Of a stretch of DNA of 64,000 bases, positions 10,162 to 19,507 are shown in pieces. The notes under the pieces were generated by a model. That model saw only the letters and a list, made by a program, of their open reading frames with translations. It did not search any database and was not told the DNA's origin. Location of the stretch: NCBI RefSeq assembly GCF_964204645.1, contig NC_134026.1:13416450-13480449 (forward strand), given 5' to 3'. This DNA is from Tubulanus polymorphus. Lineage: Eukaryota; Nemertea; Palaeonemertea; Tubulaniformes; Tubulanidae. How positions within the stretch are numbered: the stretch's first letter is position 1; the number at the start of each line of letters is the position of its first letter. Both the position numbers and the translations under genes were made by a program.

Positions 10162-10383
10162 TTATATGGGAGGAATATATTTTTGTTTTTCCAAATAATC
10201 AATTGTTAAATTAGATAAAGTAACTGCTAACGTTAATTTTAAAATATCATTTATATCAAATCTATCAACATTAACACTTCCCATTTTGAATACTTTTTTT
10301 AATACCATTGAATAACCAACAGTTCCAACTGAAAGTAATGCTCCATTATATAATCCAGTTATTATCCACTTATTATCACTCAT
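10162..10383 (-). CDS. small protein, 73 aa, one or two membrane segments
   Basis: MSDNKWIITGLYNGALLSVG begins a hydrophobic helix; a second weakly hydrophobic stretch is DILKLTLAVTLSNLTIDYL. Starts in T7-GATAAATAA-ATG, whose TAA is the stop codon of the upstream 118-aa gene: the two genes touch without a gap. No known family. Confidence 0.58.
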   Translation of the reverse strand: MSDNKWIITGLYNGALLSVGTVGYSMVLKKVFKMGSVNVDRFDINDILKLTLAVTLSNLTIDYLEKQKYIPPI

Positions 10384-10399
10384 TTATTTATCAAAAAAA
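10381..10399 (-). promoter_or_regulatory. late-promoter-like motif T7-N9-ATG (73-aa gene)
   Basis: Minus strand TTTTTTTGATAAATAAATG. It lies entirely over the last codons and stop of the upstream gene, so the motif has been kept inside coding sequence. Confidence 0.6.
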
Positions 10400-10740
10400 T
10401 CACTATCTTCAAAATATTTAGTTATCTTAGTGATGATTAATTCAACATTTATTTTATTACTAGTTTCATTTGTATATATTTCAATTATTATTTTTCTAAT
10501 ATCATCGATGATAAAATCTTCATCTAATTCATAAAATCTTAAAGATTCTCTAATTAAATTAGTAATCTTTTCTACATTTAAAGTTTCTTTATCTATTGTT
10601 GTTTCATACTTAAATGTTGTTTCATTAGAAAATGCAATATTTTTGATATGTGTAATTACATCATTCATGTTAAATTTCATTTCTTTCTCACGTTTAAAAT
10701 CAAACCCAAAACATATACTCGGTCCAACAGTTATATTCAT
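10384..10740 (-). CDS. Polinton protein of 118 aa, unknown function
   Basis: Soluble-looking, acidic and helical protein without recognisable motif (ends FEDSDFFDK). The T7-GATATATAA-ATG motif at 10738-10756 supports the start. No membrane segment, no cysteine or histidine cluster, so it is not the missing protease. Confidence 0.55.
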   Translation of the reverse strand: MNITVGPSICFGFDFKREKEMKFNMNDVITHIKNIAFSNETTFKYETTIDKETLNVEKITNLIRESLRFYELDEDFIIDDIRKIIIEIYTNETSNKINVELIITKITKYFEDSDFFDK

Positions 10741-10756
10741 TTATATATCAAAAAAA
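10738..10756 (-). promoter_or_regulatory. late-promoter-like motif T7-N9-ATG (118-aa gene)
   Basis: Minus strand TTTTTTTGATATATAAATG, directly downstream of the penton-like gene's stop. Confidence 0.6.
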
Positions 10757-11449
10757 TTACTCTTTACATCTTATAACTAATTCATATATCACAGGAAAAT
10801 TATTCAAATCAATTAAATAACCATTATGATTTCCTATTTCTAATTTAAAATTATTGAAATGTGGAATACAAGGTTTAAAATCACATTCAGCTAAATTATA
10901 ATTTATTTGCGTTCCAAATTGTTTAACGTTCTTCAATGATAAAATATTTAATATACTAGAATTACATGTTGTATCTTTAGTTGCTTCGAATGTTTTTGTA
11001 GGATCGATTAAATTGCAATAAATATAAAAGTGTGTAAAAGGTATTATATTTGAGTTACCGTGTATGTTTACACCAATAAAATTATTTGGAGTAATTCCTA
11101 ACAGTTTAGCAAAAGGTTTTTTTATCGTGTAAGTATGTCTTTTTGTCATCAATGTATCAGATTTAACAAGTTTAATAAGTTCATCATCAAACTTTATTTT
11201 AATTTTATTAGAGCTCTCACTTTTTATGAATTTAATATTAAATTTAGAATTACCATTACCTAATCTAATCCGAGCTTTTCTATTAATTTCTTGCTCTAAT
11301 GTTTCTAAATTATATAATCCTGGTGTAAGCATAAGTTGAATCCATTTTTGTTCAAGTTTATCAAAAATAAGAAGGCTTCTATGTTCATCAGTTTTATCTG
11401 ATATATTGTAAAATGAGTTACATAAACTTATATTTACTAATTTTAAATC
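10757..11449 (-). pseudogene. penton/minor capsid protein, 5' end lost at the Penelope insertion
   Basis: An open frame runs from about 11449 to the stop at 10757. The internal ATG at 11332 is unlikely to be the start, because in-frame sequence upstream (NSFYNISDKTDEHRS and neighbours) looks like the same protein. The part seen contains TPGLYNLETLEQEIN, KPFAKLLGI and a strand-rich second half with FYIYCNLIDPTK. These resemble the single jelly-roll minor capsid (penton) proteins of Polintons: 'pG.Y....i...i', 'lLGf', 'i.v.c.lI'. The coding frame is cut by the Penelope-like element at about 11450. No continuation is found on the far side of that insert. Confidence 0.62.
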
Positions 11450-11451
11450 AA

Positions 11452-13029
11452 AACGGCATTGTTATTTTGGACTCTAACGAATATTTCGATAAATTAGATA
11501 AAATTGTATTTGATAAAAGTAAATTTACTGAAATCAAAAATGTGAGAAAGAATCACCCTGTCATATCTAATGAAACCAAAATCTGCGGATTTCTGAGAAA
11601 ACATGTGAAACAGTATGTAAGTTCAGAAATATTTGATTCTATCTACCCAAGCGGTAGCCAACCTGGTAAATTATATGGTTTTTGCAAAGTGCATAAAGAT
11701 AACTTTCCATTTCGACCCGTTGTATCAATGATCGACACTGCTGAATATAACCTGGCCAAATATCTCGATAAAATCATTAAACCACATATACCGTCTAAAT
11801 TCATGTTAAATAGCACTTGGGAGTTCCTTAAAAAACTGAAACAATTCGTTTTTAAACCTTCTGATATTCTAATAAGTTTTGATGTAGAGTCACTTTTCAC
11901 TAATGTTCCATTGAAAGAAACCATTGATATAGTTTCCGATTATATATATGCTTCCGACTCTAAACCTACATATGATCAGGCTACATTCAAAGAATTACTT
12001 AAAATCGCAACTTCGGGTTTGTTTATGTACAATGATCGTATTTTCAAGCAAGTTGATGGGGTCACCATGGGCAGCCCCTTAGGCCCAACCTTAGCGAACT
12101 TTTGTCTTGCCCATTTTGAAAACTTGCTCCTCTCCAAAACTAATTACAAACCGACATTATACCTGAGATACGTGGACGATATTTACGGCATATTTCGTAA
12201 TGTATCCAGTTATAGACTATTTTTTGAAGAATTGAATCGCCTCCATTCTAACCTTAAATTCACTTTTGAACTAGGTCCTAATCTATTACCTTTTCTCGAT
12301 ACCGAAATACAAATTCCGTTAGAAACCGGTGGTGACTTTATATCTCGAGTGTACAGGAAAGCTTCCAACACAGGCCTACTGTTGAACTTCAACGCCATGT
12401 GTCCGTATAAATGGAAAATAGGACTCATCAATACCATGCTTTTTCGTGCCTACAATATTTGCAGTGATTGGACCATCTTTTCAGAAGAAATCAATTTCTT
12501 GAAAAATCTGTTTAAATCTAATGCGTTTCCTATTCATGTCATCGATCAATGTATTAATAGATTTTTGAAATCAGAACAGAACTCAGAACCTCAACCGAAA
12601 CCTGTTGAAGATGGAATTGATCTATTCATTTCATTACCGTATATTGGTAACCCGTCAATCCTATTTGCCCGAAAATTAAAATATCTATTTAAAAGGAATT
12701 TTGAAATCAACTTGAAATGTGCATTCACTACGACCAAAATTAAGAATTTTTTCTCTTTGAAATGTGCTACCCCTAAATCGCTGAAGGCTAAAGTCATATA
12801 TAAATTTAATTGTTTATGTGATATAAACACTTCCTATATTGGGAAAACTAAACGACATTTGGCCATCAGGATTAAGGAACACAGATCAAAGACTTCAGCG
12901 ATTGGACAACATCTCGCAATTTGTCACACTTGTGATCAGGAATTCAGTAACAACAAATTCAAAATTCTAGACAAAGGTTCATCTGATCTCGACTGTAAAA
13001 TTAGGGAGGCCCTGTTTATTAAAGCGTAA
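11452..13029 (+). CDS. Penelope-like reverse transcriptase with GIY-YIG endonuclease (5'-truncated)
   Basis: The open frame starts formally at 11413, but its first dozen residues derive from Polinton sequence. Numbering from there: RT motif A ILISFDVESLF (D157), motif B MGSPLGPTLAN (219-229), catalytic YVDD (253-256), FLDTEI thumb-adjacent block (294-299). The C-terminal GIY-YIG nuclease has VIYKF (461-465), YIGKT (475-479), an Arg-rich helix (RHLAIRIKEH) and the catalytic Glu in REALF (E532). This RT plus GIY-YIG pair is diagnostic of endonuclease-bearing Penelope elements, which reverse-transcribe at nicked DNA. No internal stop is present, so the insertion is not very old, but the N terminus of the RT region is gone. 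Confidence 0.88.
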   Translation, partial: NGIVILDSNEYFDKLDKIVFDKSKFTEIKNVRKNHPVISNETKICGFLRKHVKQYVSSEIFDSIYPSGSQPGKLYGFCKVHKDNFPFRPVVSMIDTAEYNLAKYLDKIIKPHIPSKFMLNSTWEFLKKLKQFVFKPSDILISFDVESLFTNVPLKETIDIVSDYIYASDSKPTYDQATFKELLKIATSGLFMYNDRIFKQVDGVTMGSPLGPTLANFCLAHFENLLLSKTNYKPTLYLRYVDDIYGIFRNVSSYRLFFEELNRLHSNLKFTFELGPNLLPFLDTEIQIPLETGGDFISRVYRKASNTGLLLNFNAMCPYKWKIGLINTMLFRAYNICSDWTIFSEEINFLKNLFKSNAFPIHVIDQCINRFLKSEQNSEPQPKPVEDGIDLFISLPYIGNPSILFARKLKYLFKRNFEINLKCAFTTTKIKNFFSLKCATPKSLKAKVIYKFNCLCDINTSYIGKTKRHLAIRIKEHRSKTSAIGQHLAICHTCDQEFSNNKFKILDKGSSDLDCKIREALFIKA

Positions 13030-13207
13030 CGACCCTCTTTAAATCAACAATTATTTCAAAACGGCTCATCCTTTATCCTAAATGTATTAAAATAATTAGT
13101 TTGTAATTAAATACTTGGTTTGTAATTAGCTTAGAATTTAGCACTTGTAATTTTGTAACTTATGTTGTATATAAACCTGTAGTTTAATCATTTGATTCAC
13201 TTGTATT

Positions 13208-13258
13208 TCACCTGATGAGGGGATATGATCCCGAAAACGTTCGTGTTAATAAACTGTA
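13208..13258 (+). ncRNA. hammerhead-ribozyme-like motif in the Penelope 3' region
   Basis: CTGATGAG (13212-13219) is followed by a 5-bp stem GGGAT/ATCCC with loop ATG, then GAAA (13233-13236), then a short ACG/TGT stem closed by TTCG, then TA at the expected cleavage position. This order (CUGAUGA, stem II, GAAA, stem III, UH) is the hammerhead core. Hammerhead motifs are known in Penelope terminal repeats. Stem I is not obvious, so self-cleavage would probably need a dimer or may be lost. Confidence 0.45.
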
Positions 13259-13319
13259 TTTACTCATTAGAAAATGAGGTTTTTAATGTTATCGCTTCTA
13301 TGGTTATTCGGATATTTGA

Positions 13320-14438
13320 ACTCTCTTCCTAAGATCTAATTCTGCTGAAGTTGAACCTGAAGTTATTTGGAAAAGACCTTTCTTATTCTATGATAAGGAT
13401 AATATAAAAGATCATTTCTGCGAGCCTTGTCGAATAAAATATAGCCCTGAAAATATAGAAGATTGGGAGAATCATCAATTTCGTAAAGTACATATAGATA
13501 AAATTTATAATAAATTTGAAACTGAACTTAATGAAAGAAAAAATAATTTATTAGAAAAAATAAAATATGAGAAAACGTTACCAGATAATGAAGAAACAGT
13601 TGAAAAGTTAGAAAAACAATATAATGAATTAACAAGAAAAACATACTATTGTAAATATTGTAAATTGATTATTACAACAAGTAATTCAAATCTACATAAT
13701 AGAACAATAAAACATAAAGAAAACGTAAGAAAATACCAAGAGCTTAATGAAGATCTATTACCAATAAATTATAAACAAAAATGCCCACAATGTATTTATG
13801 CGTCCTTAAGACAAGAAGGTACTGTGTTATTTTGTAATGAATGTGGATGGCAAAAGAATTTATTGGGTGAAGAAAAAACTAGAGATTTTCTCATAGATCC
13901 AAAATTAAATTATCTTGATGAAATTTTTAAAATATTTTCTATAGAAGATCATACACCAGAATATATGCAATGGCTTGAAAAAATGAAAATAATAGAAAAT
14001 GAAAATGGTGAAATAACTAAAAGAGATATTATAAAAACAATTATTCCGTCAACATTTAACACAAAAGAAAAGAAAATGTATTTATATTTATTATTTAACG
14101 ATTATTATGAAAAACCTAAATTAACAGAAGAAGATATGGAAAATATAAAAAAAATATTCAAACAAATATTAATGTATCATTTGGAAAAAAGAATAACAGA
14201 TTCAATAAATTATGAATTCTTTTTAAATAAGATTGTAAATTATTTAAACCTAGATATTATAATTCCATTTGACGAATTAACAAACAAAAAGAAACAAAGA
14301 GAGCGAGATGAAATGTGGAACAAGATAGAACTTTATTTAAATGAGAAAAATGGAATGGAAGAAGAACCTGAACAATTAAATGAAACTGAAGAAGCCAATA
14401 GTGATTTCGAGTATGATGATATTGATTTTATGTTTTAA
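13320..14438 (+). pseudogene. VLTF3-like zinc-ribbon protein, 5' end lost at the Penelope insertion
   Basis: One frame is open from 13320 to the stop at 14436-14438 with no plausible ATG at its beginning; an in-frame stop just upstream (13317-13319) lies in or next to the insert. Visible parts: a CEPCRIKY ... H ... H finger, a second finger YYCKYCKLI ... H ... H, and a zinc ribbon CPQC ... CNECGW (about 13780-13850). The C-terminal region INYEFFLNKIVNYLNL ... RERDEMWNKIELYL resembles the end of poxvirus late transcription factor VLTF3 homologues (Tyr..., hydrophobic helix, Asp-x-x-Trp). VLTF3-like proteins drive late transcription in large DNA viruses. The tail overlaps the polymerase stop by two bases in convergent orientation. 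The assignment rests on remembered motifs only. Confidence 0.5.
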
Positions 14439-17400
14439 TGACCATAAGGTAATGTTTTTATACCATCATCTAAAATATGTCTTTTATCATCAAATGGATT
14501 TAAACTAGTTTTTTCAACTTCATTAATGTACATCTCATGATCTTCTGATCTTAAACAATTCATTTTGTGTTTCATTACAATTGATTTATATAAACACTTT
14601 ATATAATCTTGAAATTCTATATGTTTATCAACCACATGTTTTGTTATTCCTTTTAACTTTTTAGCTTCATGATCTTTTGTTCTGTAACTATACATTTTAC
14701 TTCTTATCCCAACAAATTCAATCATTTCATCACCCCCTAATTCATCTTTAAATTTACCAGGAATCTTTTTATTATCATTGCTAAATAGTTCATGATCTTT
14801 GGGATAATTGCTAAAATCAAAATGATGTTTTAATGTTTTTAAGTCTTTTGTTATGTCATTTGTCTTGATTTTTAGTATGTAGGCGTCCGTATTTTTTTGG
14901 ATTAATGGGAACCCAGAATTGAATGTTCCATCATCTGTTGATAAATCATAAACATAGTCAGTTGCGTTATATATTTCAAATAAATCTTTAACTTCTTCAG
15001 TTAAATCTTTTTCTGTGTGGCTTAAATTAAAGCAATTCTGTTTAGATTTAATCAATCCAATATTCATATTGAAGCCTAATGAATTACATAATATATTTAA
15101 CCCTGATATAGCAACTTTTCCTTTCTGTGCAAAGGTTATCTTTTTATCCTTTGTAAATTTTTTAGCACCATCTGCTGCGTAGAATCCAATGAAGAACCAT
15201 TTTCTTAAATTATTTTTTGCATTTAATACATAATCTGGTACTATCTTTTCTTTAGTTGAAGTATTACTTTTCACTATTGCATGAATATAGAATTCATCAT
15301 TATATTTTATAGCAAAATCTTTAGGATTATTTACAAGTATTCTTTAAACTGCTGATGATTTCATATGATCCATGATTTTAAATGTTTTATTTGGATAAAC
15401 TTCTTCACAGAATTTCTTTATTCTTTCTAATAATTTTGAGTCTTGATTGCATAAATACCAGCAATATTGAGTGCGATTAACATATTTATACACACCTGCT
15501 GAACCATCACCCATGAAAAATCCTTTGATAAAATATTCTTTTTCTTCTAATGTTTCGGGTTCTATATTATAAATATTATCAATAATTTCATCAAATGACA
15601 TATGATTCATTCTTGGGTAAAATCTTTTATGTAATAATTCATCTCCAATTTTTATATCAGTTGGTTTTATTTCATCGCCATTTCGTTTAATTAAACTATG
15701 ATCTTCTGTAACATCTACAAATCCTAATTTAGTTCTAACTCTATAGATTTTCTTATTTGTTTTATGTCTGATAATATTCTTTAATTTTTTCCATCCATTT
15801 CTTGTCCAAACATCCATTAAACCATTTATTTGTATTAATTCTTTTTCTCCATATGAAATATAACATTCATTTTGTTTTGGAATTATTTCTGAAATTCTTC
15901 TTATCAATATTTTATCATTACATTTTAATAATATTGGGGTGTCAGCTGTTACAGAATCAAAATATAATATTTCAATATGCTTTTCCCCAAAAAGTGGTTG
16001 TAAAACATTATAATAAAAATCATACATTAATAATTTTGATACTTCTAAAACAGTCGAACCAATAAATATAGGTTTATTAAATTTCATTGATGTTCTTTTT
16101 AATTTAACTGCTGTTAAATAATCTTCAAATCTTTTATTTCCTAAATGTCTAGGACTTGATTGTAAATGTCTTAATCTTTCAGAATTATTCACTAATTCAA
16201 TATCATTTCTATTTCTAATATTTTCACATGTTTTACCATAAATCTATTATTCATTAATTTGAAGAAATCTTTTTCAAAATCTGTTTTTGATATTGTTCTC
16301 TGTTGAGTATTAAAATCTATATATTTTTCTAACCACTTCGATTGATTAAATTCAATATATCTATGTACTTTCTTTAATTTCATTCCTTGTTTTAGATAAA
16401 ATTTTAACATTCTATAATGAACAATATAATTGTATTTATTATTTTGAGTAAGTATTAATTTTTCTGTAAAAACATGATCTTTCGGTTTTATTTTCTTCTG
16501 GTATTCACTTAAATAACTATCATCTACAGTTAAATGTTCTGGGCAATAAGGTAAGTTTCTTGTTTTAAACTTTATATTTTCAGGATATTCTAAATCAACT
16601 ACAAAGAAATAACCAATTGGTGCTTCATCTTCTAAACTCATAATTGCGCTTTCCCAATTAGTTTTATCATCACTTTCAACTTCTGTTTATATAAAATTTT
16701 TATATGGTTGAGGTTGCATCAATGCCCAACCATATAAATTATTGGCGTCAATATATAATAATTTATATTCATCATTTGCTTTAAAATACCTTTAAAAGAT
16801 TTTATATCTCCCATAACACCACTAATTCCACCTCTAATTGATTTTTCAAATAATAAAACCATGTCTGGTTCTTTTAATAAATCTAATTCTACATTTGTAT
16901 ATTTTAAACCACATTGCCAGGTTAAACCAGGACTTGAATAACAATAACAAGGATCAACATTAAAATGATTCAAATTAACTTCTCTAAATTTTTCAAATAT
17001 GTCAGCCAATATCATAACGTCTGATTTTAAATATAAATCAACTAATTCACCATGATTTTTCATCTTAAAATGGTTCCAAATATTTAATGTTCTATTACAC
17101 ACTTCGTCTTTCACATACTCCTCTTTTAATTGATCATAAAATTGACCTTTTAATAATTCTGTTACATTAAAATCATTGTGTGTTTTATAAAATGAATGAG
17201 GAATTGCGCCTTTATATCTCAATAATTTAAAATCTTGTTCATTTGGATAATAATATCGAGTTATAACAAAATCATTATCAACTAAACTTTTTGATAAATT
17301 ATCTAATGAACTTGCTAGAAATCTATAAGAATCTAAAAATCTAATGCAACCAAATTGAAATGAAATATAATTTTCAGATGTTTTAGCTAATAGTTTAAAA

Positions 17401-19507
17401 CCATATTTTCTTACATTTGCTTCATTCATAGCATTATATTCTTCTATTTCTTGATTAATTGCACCCAATTTTCCCGATAATTGTTTTATAAATAGATGGG
17501 TATCATATCCTGATAAATTATGAAATAATATTGGTACGAAATTTACTTTTTTAGCTTGTAAATTGCAATCTTCATGAGCAGCTCCACGATATTTTGAATT
17601 CAAATGATCATGATCTCTAACTTTTTTATCAAATGAATAAAAACGTTTTTCACAATAACAACAATGAGTTGTATAATTAAAATCAATTTCATCTTCTTTT
17701 GTCATAACTATTCTCTTATTTTTGTTTAATAATTTTGCAAAATCACTTTCTAATTCAATCATTTTAACACAAAAATCATTAACTACATTTTCACCTCTAA
17801 AAGAAATATATTGACTTTCATATAATTCGGGATAATTTGATTTGATGTAAATTCCATAAGCAGCAGCTCTTTGATGAACTTTTTTAATTGTATTTATAAT
17901 TGGTGGGTCTTGTATTGTGTCTTCATTTAATTCATTTCCTTTATCCATTGATTTTAATAATTGCTTTTTGTTATATATTTCTTTTCTATCTTGATCAGTT
18001 AATTCTTTATTCAACGATTCAAAATCCCCATAAATTACAAATGGAACAATATTTTTAAATTTATGATTAGTAAATTTCAATTTCAATCTTTTTCTGTTGG
18101 CATTATTAATTTACAAAAATCTTTATTATCACATAATTCTTTATGTTTTAGTAACGCATTCTCAGTTCTAAATTTAGATAAATATTTTCTACATAGATAA
18201 ATTTTATGGCTGTTAAAATCACTTTCTGTTCTAAAGAATAAATCAATTTGTTTTAACCACATATAATGTTCATTTTCATCTTTTTTGTAATATAACAAAT
18301 CTATAGCATTTTCATCATCATAATATTCTGTTAAATATAAAGCTTCCAATGTATAATCTTTAATATTTTCACCTTTTGTCTTTGGTAATTGCATTAATTT
18401 TTATTACATTTATTTTTAAATTATTAATTTTTTCTATTTTGGGTATCATTTTTATAGTTACTGGATATTGATCAATTTTATATAATGTTTCATATTTCCG
18501 ATAATCTGTTATTCTACAAACATTTTCCTGTGTTGGATGTAAGCAACTAATAATTGACCATAGAAAACATTTATTATCTTCATTTTGAATATTTATTACT
18601 GCTTTTGTCGTAAATGGTAATTTAATATAAGATGATGCTTTAATATCCTTTTCTGTTGTAAAGTTTGAATCATTTTTAAACATTGTTTTACTTTTTGATG
18701 TTTTATTTCTTTTTGTATTGTAAACATTTAAATCTAAATATATAATTTCATTCAATGTTAAGCCAGAACCCTCAAAATATCTTTCTTCAATATGACGTTT
18801 AAATTCATTTAATATTTTTTCTAACTTCTCTTTTATTTGTGTTTTTGAAATAATTTCTTCAGAGAGTGTTTGAATATTATAATTCATTTTTTCTTCTGAC
18901 TTTATAAAACTTACTTTCCCAGAGATACTAATTTTTGGATATTCAACATCTGTTATCAAATCTAGTATTTTTTCTATTATATCATTAAATTTACTATAAT
19001 CTTCTATTGTTGTACCTTTAAAGAATCTAAATATAATAGCCGCAGGACCAATTTTACTATGTAATGTTTCTAAAATTTCAATTGTATCTTTTATTTCTAG
19101 TGAATCAATATAATTTCTAACATTTTCCATGTAAGGTTTATTTGAAATGGATTTAGTTTTTGAAGTTGGTTTTTTTACTTTTTGAGGTTTATCATCGAAA
19201 TAATCTTTTCCTAAAACATTATTACTCAAATTTTGATGGTGTTTTTGTGATTCGAGATGTCTATCATAATTCCTTTTTACTATAAATTCATTACAAACTT
19301 CACATTTTGTTTCATCCACATTCATATTTTCTAATCGTTCTTTTCTTTCATTGGAATTTTCTGGAGTTTCAAAATCTATTACGTTTTTATATGATTTGAA
19401 GACTTTTCATGACGCGATTTTTGAAATTTATCAATGTATTTTTTACAATATGGACAATGATATTGATTTTCATTAACATCAATTTGTTCTGTCTTATTCT
19501 CTTCCAT
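14435..19507 (-). pseudogene. protein-primed family B DNA polymerase, multiply disrupted, with intein
   Basis: Replicates the element. In order from the ATG at 19507: zinc-finger pair (C2H2 within residues 17-38 of the first frame, second in 19325-19260); conserved block NEDNKCFLWSIISCLHP; C2H2-like YLCRKYLSKF...H; a Zn-binding insert with CCYC ... RDHDH ... CN. The exonuclease block has ExoI YGDFES (D21/E23 of the frame starting 18086), ExoII NLSGYDTH (190-197) and ExoIII YLKSDV (352-357). Then come DANNLYGWAL (motif A, about 16750), DFFKLMNN (motif B side), and the YFD/TDA motif C split by the intein, ending NPFDDKRHI ... LPYGH. Breaks: frame changes near 19381, 18385, 18085, 16790 and 16250; stops at 16687-16689 and 15344-15346. 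The start lies in the right terminal repeat in T8-CCTTATAA-ATG. Confidence 0.88.
14891..15955 (-). other. intein with LAGLIDADG homing endonuclease in PolB motif C (one internal stop)
   Basis: The intein spans 355 codons and interrupts the catalytic YFD^TDA motif. It begins with Ser right after YFD (SVTADTPILLK) and ends DLSTDDGTFNSGF...QKN before TDAY. Block A (SVTADTPIL), block B (VTEDHSLI, TxxH) and the terminal Asn are present. The penultimate residue is Lys instead of the usual His, and the +1 extein residue is Thr. Between the splicing blocks lie two LAGLIDADG-type motifs, FIKGFFMGDG and FFIGFYAADG, so this is a full-size intein with a homing endonuclease. TAA at 15344-15346 interrupts it in frame between the two endonuclease motifs. 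The site corresponds to a classic polymerase intein position in archaea and giant viruses. Confidence 0.85.

Larger units (their letters stand above)
11450..13300 (+). mobile_element. Penelope-like retroelement, 5'-truncated, inserted in the Polinton
   Basis: Contains a reverse transcriptase-GIY-YIG frame and a 3' tail with a hammerhead-like motif. Base composition is clearly less AT-rich than the flanking Polinton. The left junction lies at about 11445-11453, where penton-like coding on the minus strand gives way to the RT block NGIVILD on the + strand. The right junction lies between about 13260 and 13320. The N-terminal part of a normal Penelope ORF is missing. No target duplication was visible. 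Confidence 0.85.

Noticed and set aside
15270-15350. Split (trans-splicing) intein
   Set aside because: The halves are in the same frame, separated by one stop within the endonuclease part, with no start motif before the second half; a simple nonsense change fits better.
16719-16719. Treating the polymerase pieces as separate small genes
   Set aside because: Their domain order and text are continuous across frames and match one polymerase; separate genes would lack starts and motifs.
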